Assembly (NCBI GenBank): GCA_937936215.1
Contig: CALGWX010000137.1
Span: 1 to 5,160, forward strand
From: an uncultured Burkholderiaceae bacterium
GTDB lineage: Bacteria > Pseudomonadota > Gammaproteobacteria > Burkholderiales > Burkholderiaceae_F
Direction: 5' to 3'
DNA length: 5,160 bases
Both the position numbers and the translations under genes were made by a program. Each line of letters begins with the position of its first letter. Positions within the stretch are counted from its first letter, which is position 1. The notes beneath the pieces are model-generated. The model was not told the origin of the DNA and did not search any database. It saw only the letters and a program-made list of their open reading frames with translations. This document shows positions 1 to 5,160 of this stretch, piece by piece.

Positions 1-115
1 CTGCCGCCGCAGGCATCGTGAGCGGCTATCGGCGCCTTGGGAAATGCCAATTAGCCCGCCGCAACGTCAGCCTCTAACATGTGCGCATCTATGAGACTGT
101 TAGGGAGAAAGCCCG
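1..115 (+). other. dps upstream leader, no assignable gene
   Basis: This stretch precedes dps and contains no gene I can assign. One plus-strand frame stays open from the left edge to a TAA at 75-77, and could be the tail of an upstream gene, but it is too short to judge. A poor sigma70-like pair can be drawn (TTAGCC at 51-56 and TAACAT at 75-80, 18 bases apart), matching consensus at only about 3 and 4 of 6 positions, so I do not call a promoter. A small inverted repeat, TTGG at 37-40 and CCAA at 47-50, could be an operator half-structure or chance. I see no OxyR-type ATAG/CTAT array of the kind known upstream of enterobacterial dps. Confidence 0.4.
102..107 (+). promoter_or_regulatory. Ribosome binding site of dps
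   Basis: AGGGAG lies 8 bases before the ATG at 116, a strong purine-rich Shine-Dalgarno match at normal spacing. It fixes the dps start at 116 rather than at the ATGs at 79 or 91, which are in other frames. Its first two bases belong to the right arm of a 6-bp inverted repeat (74-79 with 98-103), which could partly occlude the site in RNA. Confidence 0.8.
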
Positions 116-628
116 ATGGCCAAGAAGAAAGCGGAACAAAAGGCGGCGGCGATGGGCGCGCCGGCGATCGACATCGGCATCGACGCCAAGGACCGGGAGA
201 AGATCGCCGAGGCGCTGTCGCGCCTGCTCGCCGACACCTTCGGCCTGTACTTGAAGACGCACAACTTCCACTGGAACGTGGAAGGGCCGATGTTCAACAC
301 GCTGCACCTGATGTTCATGGAGCAGTACACCGAGCTGTGGAACGCGCTCGACGAGATTGCCGAGCGCGTCCGCGCGCTGGGGCATCCGGCTCCGGGCGGC
401 TACAAGGCGTTCGCCAAGTTGTCGTCGATCGAGGACACCGAGGGCGTGCCGGAGGCGATGGAAATGGTCCGCCAACTCGTCAAGGGCCACGAGGCCGTGG
501 CGCGCACCGCGCGCGCGGCCTTCGGCCCGGCCGAGAAGGCCGGCGACCAGCCCACCGCCGACTTGCTGACGCAGCGCCTGCAAATCCACGAGAAGACGGC
601 GTGGATGCTGCGCAGCCTGCTGAAGTAG
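116..628 (+). CDS. dps: Dps family DNA-binding ferritin-like protein
   Basis: This 170-residue protein is a Dps-family miniferritin, a cytoplasmic dodecamer that oxidises and stores iron using peroxide and protects DNA in starvation or oxidative stress. The length is typical of the family (about 155-180). The hallmark HNFHWNVEG segment is at residues 49-57, followed by LH at 63-64 and LDEIAERVRALG at 78-89. By alignment from memory to E. coli Dps, ferroxidase residues H51, H63, D78 and E82 correspond to H52, H64, D79 and E83. The position of E. coli D67 is M68 here, with E69 beside it. The N-terminus (MAKKKAEQK) is lysine-rich and extends ahead of the first helix, as in Dps proteins that bind DNA through a basic tail; DNA binding is inferred. 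The start is supported by AGGGAG 8 bases upstream. The gene is monocistronic here and convergent with the ugp operon, with no evident functional link. Confidence 0.95.
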   Translation: MAKKKAEQKAAAMGAPAIDIGIDAKDREKIAEALSRLLADTFGLYLKTHNFHWNVEGPMFNTLHLMFMEQYTELWNALDEIAERVRALGHPAPGGYKAFAKLSSIEDTEGVPEAMEMVRQLVKGHEAVARTARAAFGPAEKAGDQPTADLLTQRLQIHEKTAWMLRSLLK

Positions 629-635
629 GCCGCCG

Positions 636-653
636 GGCGCATTCCTTCGCGCC
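636..653 (+). terminator. Weak hairpin after dps, possible terminator
   Basis: GGCGC at 636-640 pairs with GCGCC at 649-653 around an 8-base loop, beginning 8 bases after the dps stop codon. Its position suits a 3' end, but the stem is only 5 bp and no T-tract follows. It may mark or protect the dps mRNA end rather than terminate transcription itself. Confidence 0.25.
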
Positions 654-855
654 ATGTCTCTGCGCCGCGCGACGCGCGTCGGCGGTGGCGAGGAACTCTT
701 CGTGATCGGCCCGGGGTTGCGGCGAGCAGCGGGACCGTCCAAGGCATTACAGCGAGCCGGACGGCCGCGCGGCCCGGACGCACGGCACGTCCATTCGCGG
801 TTAGGCGGAGGTCGAGGCGCCCCGCGCCAGGTTGACGCAGGGCGTGGCACCGCGG

Positions 856-882
856 GCCGAAGCGATGGGCCGTGCCTTCGGC
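856..882 (-). terminator. Hairpin after ugpC, possible transcript end
   Basis: GCCGAAG at 856-862 and CTTCGGC at 876-882 form a perfect 7-bp stem with a 13-base loop, about 47 bases beyond the ugpC stop in the direction of ugp transcription. A competing pairing exists between GGCAC at 846-850 and GTGCC at 872-876. No U-run follows on the minus strand, so this is at best a Rho-assisted end or an mRNA-protecting structure. Confidence 0.25.
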
Positions 883-929
883 GGGCGCGCAGTGGTCTCG
901 GCGGCGGGCGCGCCGCGTCAAAGGGGCGG

Positions 930-2012
<1,083 letters not shown>

Positions 2013-2016
2013 TTCG

Positions 2017-2865
2017 CTATTTCTCGGTCTCCACCAGGCCCTTGACGAACCACCGCTGCATCAGCAGCACCACCAGCGCCGGCGGCAGCATCGCCAGCAT
2101 CGCCGTGGCCATGACCAAGTTCCACTCGTTGGCGGCGTCGCCGCCGACGATCATCCGCTTGATGCCGATGACCACCGTGTACATCGACTCGTCGGTGGTG
2201 ATCAGCAGCGGCCACAGGTACTGGTTCCAGCCGTAGATGAACTGGATCACGAACAGCGCCGCCATCGTGGTCTTCGACAGCGGCACCACGACGTCCCAGA
2301 AGAACCGCATCGGCCCGGCGCCGTCGATGCGCGCGGCCTCGGCCAGCTCGTCGGGGATGGTCATGAAGAACTGCCGGAACAGGAAAGTGGCGGTGGCCGA
2401 GGCGATCAGCGGCAGCGTCAGGCCGGCATAGGAGTTCAACAGGTGCAGGTCGGCGATGACCTTGAAGGTCGGGATGATGCGCACCTCCACCGGCAGCATC
2501 AGGGTGACGAAGATCATCCAGAAGAAGAACATCCGCAGCGGGAAGCGGAAGTAGACGATCGCGAACGATGAGATGATCGAAATCGCGATCTTGCCGAAGG
2601 TGATGCCCAGCGCCATCACCGCGCTGTTGAACAGCATCGTCGCCACCGGCGCCTTCGAGCCCTTTTCCGTGCCGGCGAACAGCACCTGCGAGTAGTTCTC
2701 CAGCAGGTGATCGCCCGGCCGCAGCGGCATCGGCACCGACATGATCTGCTCGAGCGTCAGCGTCGAGGCGACGAAGGTCACGTACACCGGGAAGGCGATG
2801 ACCACCACCCCGACGACCAGCACGAGGTGCGCGAAGAGATCCAGACCCGGTCGGCGTTCGACCAT
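2017..2865 (-). CDS. ugpE: sn-glycerol-3-phosphate ABC importer permease UgpE
   Basis: This 282-residue inner-membrane permease pairs with UgpA to form the Ugp translocation path. It closely follows E. coli UgpE (281 residues): an ENRPWL-like start (here VERRPGL), then LLENY at 54-58, FRFPLR at 106-111, TLMLPVEVRI at 121-130, SATATFLFRQFFMT at 156-169 and GWNQYLWPLL at 212-221. About six membrane helices are apparent, near 9-34, 79-103, 110-127, 143-165, 199-222 and 250-271. The EAA loop that docks on the ATPase is at 176-195 (EAARIDGAG, ending VVVP). The ATG at 2865 is supported by N-terminal alignment, but the bases just upstream show no good Shine-Dalgarno. It follows ugpA after 84 bases that contain a strong GC hairpin, and ends 4 bases before ugpC. 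Confidence 0.96.
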   Translation of the reverse strand: MVERRPGLDLFAHLVLVVGVVVIAFPVYVTFVASTLTLEQIMSVPMPLRPGDHLLENYSQVLFAGTEKGSKAPVATMLFNSAVMALGITFGKIAISIISSFAIVYFRFPLRMFFFWMIFVTLMLPVEVRIIPTFKVIADLHLLNSYAGLTLPLIASATATFLFRQFFMTIPDELAEAARIDGAGPMRFFWDVVVPLSKTTMAALFVIQFIYGWNQYLWPLLITTDESMYTVVIGIKRMIVGGDAANEWNLVMATAMLAMLPPALVVLLMQRWFVKGLVETEK

Positions 2866-2903
2866 GTTCAGAAGCGTCCGGCCTCGCCCGGCCGCTGACC
2901 GAT

Positions 2904-2921
2904 CCCCCGGCGTACCGGGGG
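2904..2921 (-). other. Perfect inverted repeat between ugpA and ugpE
   Basis: CCCCCGG at 2904-2910 and CCGGGGG at 2915-2921 form a 7-bp, all-GC stem with a 4-base loop. On the mRNA strand the loop reads UACG, which fits the stable UNCG tetraloop class, although the closing pair is G-C rather than the favoured C-G. It lies 28 bases after the ugpA stop and about 38 bases before the ugpE start. No U-run follows, so it is better read as an mRNA stability or processing element within the operon than as a terminator. The stem is directly visible; the role is inferred. Confidence 0.55.
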
Positions 2922-2949
2922 CGGCAACGAGCGTGGCGGTCGTGTCATT

Positions 2950-3831
2950 TCAGTACTGCACCTTGCGCTCGATGAAGCGGAACTGCACCACGGTGAGCGC
3001 GATGACGATCGCCATCAGGATGACCGACTGCGCCGACGAGCCGCCGAGGTCGCCGGCCTTGACGCCGTCGTGATACACCTTGTACACGAGGATCTGGGTC
3101 GACTGCGCCGGCCCGCCCTGCGTGGTGGCGTCGATGATGCCGAAGGTGCCGAAGAACGCGTAGACGACGTTGACGACCAGCAGGAAGAAGGCGGTCGGCG
3201 ACAGGAGCGGAAAGACGATGGTCCAGAAGCGCCGCGCCGGCCCGGCGCCGTCGATGGCCGCCGCCTCGATCAGCGAGCGGGGGATCGACTGCAGGCCGGC
3301 CAGAAAGAAGAGGAAGTTGTAGCTGATCTGGTTCCACACTGCCGCCATCACCACGAGCAGCATGGCCTGGTTGCCGTCGATGACCCAGTTCCAGTGGATG
3401 CCCCAGCCCTTCAGCACATGGGTGACGATGCCGATCGAGGGTGCGAAGATGAACGCATACAGGACGCCGGCGACCGCCGCCGCCACCGCGTACGGCCAGA
3501 TCAGCAGCGTCTTGTAGACCACCGCGCCGCGCACCACGCGGTCGGCCATCACCGCCAGTAGCAGCGACAGCGCAATGCCGATGCCGGACACCAGCACGCT
3601 GAAAATGGCGGTGATGCGGAATGAACTGAGGTAGTTCGGGTCGCGCAGCAGGGTGTAGAAATTCTGCAGGCCGACGAACTGCGTGCGCAGCCCGAAGGCG
3701 TCCTGCAACTGGAACGAGTACCAGATCGCCTGCGACGCCGGCCAGTAGAAAAAGACGACGGTGATGATGAGCTGCGGCGCCACGAGCGCGAACGGCAGCC
3801 ACGCCGACCGGAAGACAACGCGCTTTTCCAT
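2950..3831 (-). CDS. ugpA: sn-glycerol-3-phosphate ABC importer permease UgpA
   Basis: This 293-residue inner-membrane permease is the partner of UgpE in the Ugp importer. It aligns end to end with E. coli UgpA (295 residues): VFRSAWLPFALVAPQLIIT at 6-24, QFVGLQNF at 51-58, WPYAVAAAVAGVLYAF at 112-127, QISYNFLFF at 168-176 and AQSV near 267-270. About six membrane helices are apparent, near 11-33, 72-96, 106-130, 155-180, 210-230 and 264-285. The EAA coupling loop lies at 189-208 (EAAAIDGAG, ending VFP). The ATG at 3831 fits the family N-terminus. The nearest Shine-Dalgarno-like sequence, GAAGGA on the minus strand at 3851-3846, is 14 bases away, which is long. The gap to ugpB is 95 bases and carries two hairpins, so UgpA may be made at a lower level than the binding protein. 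Confidence 0.96.
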   Translation of the reverse strand: MEKRVVFRSAWLPFALVAPQLIITVVFFYWPASQAIWYSFQLQDAFGLRTQFVGLQNFYTLLRDPNYLSSFRITAIFSVLVSGIGIALSLLLAVMADRVVRGAVVYKTLLIWPYAVAAAVAGVLYAFIFAPSIGIVTHVLKGWGIHWNWVIDGNQAMLLVVMAAVWNQISYNFLFFLAGLQSIPRSLIEAAAIDGAGPARRFWTIVFPLLSPTAFFLLVVNVVYAFFGTFGIIDATTQGGPAQSTQILVYKVYHDGVKAGDLGGSSAQSVILMAIVIALTVVQFRFIERKVQY

Positions 3832-3855
3832 CCGCGCCCGGCCGTTCCTTCGCTA

Positions 3856-3884
3856 CTGGCCGCCGTCTCTGCGGCGGCGGCCAG
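3856..3884 (-). other. 10-bp stem-loop in the ugpB-ugpA gap
   Basis: CTGGCCGCCG at 3856-3865 and CGGCGGCCAG at 3875-3884 are perfect inverted repeats around a 9-base loop. In the mRNA the structure sits 42 bases after the ugpB stop and ends 4 bases before the GAAGGA that probably serves ugpA. There is no U-tract after it, so full intrinsic termination is unlikely. Stem-loops in this position, after a binding-protein gene and before permease genes, are known to stabilise the upstream message in several ABC operons such as mal. That role is inferred here. Confidence 0.6.
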
Positions 3885-3897
3885 GCGTCAGGTCAAT

Positions 3898-3914
3898 CCG
3901 ATCGCGACGATCGG
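3898..3914 (-). other. 7-bp stem-loop just after ugpB
   Basis: CCGATCG at 3898-3904 and CGATCGG at 3908-3914 are perfect inverted repeats separated by 3 bases, beginning 12 bases after the ugpB stop in the transcript direction. Together with the 10-bp stem 13 bases further on, it gives the ugpB 3' end a double hairpin. No T-tract is present. It could also be a DNA-level protein site, since its halves are rich in GATC-like palindrome, but an RNA 3'-end role suits the position better. Confidence 0.5.
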
Positions 3915-3926
3915 CTGCCGCTCGAA

Positions 3927-5160
3927 TCAACGGTTCGCGGCCTCGAACTGGCGCAGGATCTCGTTGCCGCGCCTGACCGCCGCGTCGAGCGCGCTCTTGG
4001 CGTCCTTCTTGCCTGAGAACACTGCCTCCATCTCCTCTTCGATCACCGTGCGGCCCTGCACGAAGTTGCCGAAGCGCAGACCGCGGGAGTTATCGGTCGG
4101 CGGCTTGTTCGTGAGCTGCAGCACCGCCAGCTCGGCGCCGGGATCTTTCTGGTAGAAGCCGGACTGCTTGGTGGCCTCGTAGGCAGCCATCGTGATCGGC
4201 ACATAGCCGGTGCCGATGTGCCACTGCACTTGCACGTCGGTGCGCGACAGGAAGGCCAGGAATCGGGCCACCCCCTTGTATTCCTCCGGCTTGCGGCCGG
4301 CCATCACCCACAGCGAGGCGCCGCCGATGATCGAGTTCTGCGGCGCACCCTTGACGTCGTCGTGATAGGGGATGAAGTTGATCGACCAGTCGAACTTGGC
4401 CGCGCGGCGGATGCCGGCCTGGGCGCCGGTGCTGCCGGTGAACATGGCGCACTCGCCGCTGGAGAACTTGGCGTCACCCTGGTTGGTGCGGCCGGCGTAG
4501 GTGAACAGGCCGCGCTTGGCCAGATCGCCCAGCATGGTCAAGTGGCGCACGTGCAGCGGCGAATTGAACACGAAGGTCGTGTCCAGCCCGCCCATGCCGT
4601 TCTGCTTGGTGCCGATCGGCACGTTGTGCCAGGCGCTGAAGTTCTCCATGTGCGTCCATGACGGCCAGCTCGTCGTGTAGACGCAGTCCTGGCCAGCGGC
4701 CTTCAGCTTCTCGGCCACGGCGACGAACTCCTTCCACGTCTTGGGCGCCACCGGAGGCAGGCCGGCCTTCTTGAAGGCGTCCTTGTTGATGTAGAACATC
4801 ACGGTCGAGCTGTTGAAGGGAAACGACAGCATGTTGCCCTTCACGTCGGAGTAGTAGCCGGTGACCACCGGCAGGTAGGCCTTCGGGTCGAACGGCTCGT
4901 TCTGCTCCTTCATAAGCTGGTAGACGGGCTTGATGGCGCCCCGGGCGGCCATCATCGTCGCCGTGCCGACCTCGAAGACTTGCAGCAGGTGCGGCGCCTG
5001 GCCGGCGCGGAACGCGGCGATCGCCGCCGTCATCGACTCGGGGTAGCTGCCCTTGTAGACGGCAACGACCCGGTATTCCTTCTGCCGCTCGTTGAACTTC
5101 TTGACCAGCTCGTTGAGCTGGTCGCCGAGTGCCCCGCCCATCGAGTGCCACCACTGGATC
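3927..5160 (-). CDS. ugpB: Glycerol-3-phosphate-binding protein UgpB, 5' partial
   Basis: This is the periplasmic solute-binding protein that captures sn-glycerol-3-phosphate (and, in some species, glycerophosphodiesters) and delivers it to UgpA/UgpE. The frame is open to the right edge, adding IQWWHS before the Met at 5141. That Met is internal, matching M33 of E. coli UgpB, so the signal peptide and about the first 26 residues are outside the window. Counting from that Met, 404 residues are present, including YKGSYPES at 29-36, QVFEVGTATMM at 54-64, PFNSST at 108-113, ENFSAW at 166-171, PQNSIIGGASLWVM at 267-280, TGYVPIT at 311-317 and KPPTDNSRGLRFGN at 346-359. The residues I recall as E. 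coli ligand contacts (Y65, E89, S144, S270, G307, Y346, R397) map to Y33, E57, S111, S237, G274, Y313 and R364, all conserved. It is the first operon gene in view. Confidence 0.96.
   Translation of the reverse strand, partial: IQWWHSMGGALGDQLNELVKKFNERQKEYRVVAVYKGSYPESMTAAIAAFRAGQAPHLLQVFEVGTATMMAARGAIKPVYQLMKEQNEPFDPKAYLPVVTGYYSDVKGNMLSFPFNSSTVMFYINKDAFKKAGLPPVAPKTWKEFVAVAEKLKAAGQDCVYTTSWPSWTHMENFSAWHNVPIGTKQNGMGGLDTTFVFNSPLHVRHLTMLGDLAKRGLFTYAGRTNQGDAKFSSGECAMFTGSTGAQAGIRRAAKFDWSINFIPYHDDVKGAPQNSIIGGASLWVMAGRKPEEYKGVARFLAFLSRTDVQVQWHIGTGYVPITMAAYEATKQSGFYQKDPGAELAVLQLTNKPPTDNSRGLRFGNFVQGRTVIEEEMEAVFSGKKDAKSALDAAVRRGNEILRQFEAANR

Larger units (their letters stand above)
629..929. other. Convergent intergenic gap without a gene
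   Basis: These 301 bases lie between the dps stop and the ugpC stop. Frames open here on either strand continue into neighbouring genes as shadows, lack ribosome binding sites, and give arginine/alanine-rich translations typical of GC-rich noncoding frames. The sequence contains several inverted repeats: 636-640/649-653, 663-667/680-684, 735-740/759-764, 776-780/788-792 and 856-862/876-882. It also has two 12-bp perfect palindromes (670-681 and 763-774). None is followed by a T-run on either strand, so I cannot call a canonical intrinsic terminator. Transcription from both sides presumably ends here by Rho or weak hairpins. No ugpQ-like or other gene is visible. Confidence 0.7.

Noticed and set aside
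1..100. OxyR or other peroxide-responsive operator upstream of dps
   Set aside because: I looked for spaced ATAG/CTAT half-sites and found no convincing array; a single CTAT is expected by chance.
830..835. TTGACG resembling a -35 promoter element in the convergent gap
   Set aside because: No acceptable -10 hexamer lies 16-19 bases downstream and no gene follows on the plus strand.
2945..3802. A 285-codon minus-strand frame overlapping ugpA
   Set aside because: It is a frame-shifted shadow of ugpA; the ugpA frame gives end-to-end match to the known permease.
4474..5154. A minus-strand open frame overlapping ugpB
   Set aside because: It is an alternative frame of ugpB without family similarity; the binding-protein frame is unambiguous.

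Overview
The window reads as chromosomal DNA from a high-GC Gram-negative proteobacterium. Codons end overwhelmingly in G or C, and the proteins resemble beta-proteobacterial (Burkholderiales-like) versions of their families. The taxon is inferred from composition and protein style, not from a marker gene. Five protein-coding genes account for most of the sequence. I see no tRNA, rRNA, insertion sequence, CRISPR array or integrase.

Layout: bases 1-115 are a leader with no assignable gene. A Dps/ferritin-like gene follows on the plus strand (116-628). Bases 629-929 are a non-coding, GC-rich convergent gap with several modest inverted repeats. The rest of the window is a minus-strand operon, in transcription order ugpB (runs off the right edge, 5160-3927), ugpA (3831-2950), ugpE (2865-2017) and ugpC (2012-930). 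Gaps along the operon are 95, 84 and 4 bases. The first gap holds two perfect inverted repeats and the second holds one.

The four ugp genes encode a complete ABC importer for sn-glycerol-3-phosphate and glycerophosphodiesters. UgpB is the periplasmic binding protein, UgpA and UgpE form the membrane channel, and UgpC is the ATPase. The seven positions I recall as ligand contacts in E. coli UgpB are all preserved here, so the substrate assignment is firmer than usual for this superfamily. The phosphodiesterase gene ugpQ, which often ends this operon, is absent between ugpC and dps. The operon promoter, any Pho box and the UgpB signal peptide lie beyond the right edge.

I found no convincing undescribed system. 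The points most worth a second look are the hairpins that punctuate the ugp mRNA, and a Dps in which one normally acidic ferroxidase position appears to be methionine.
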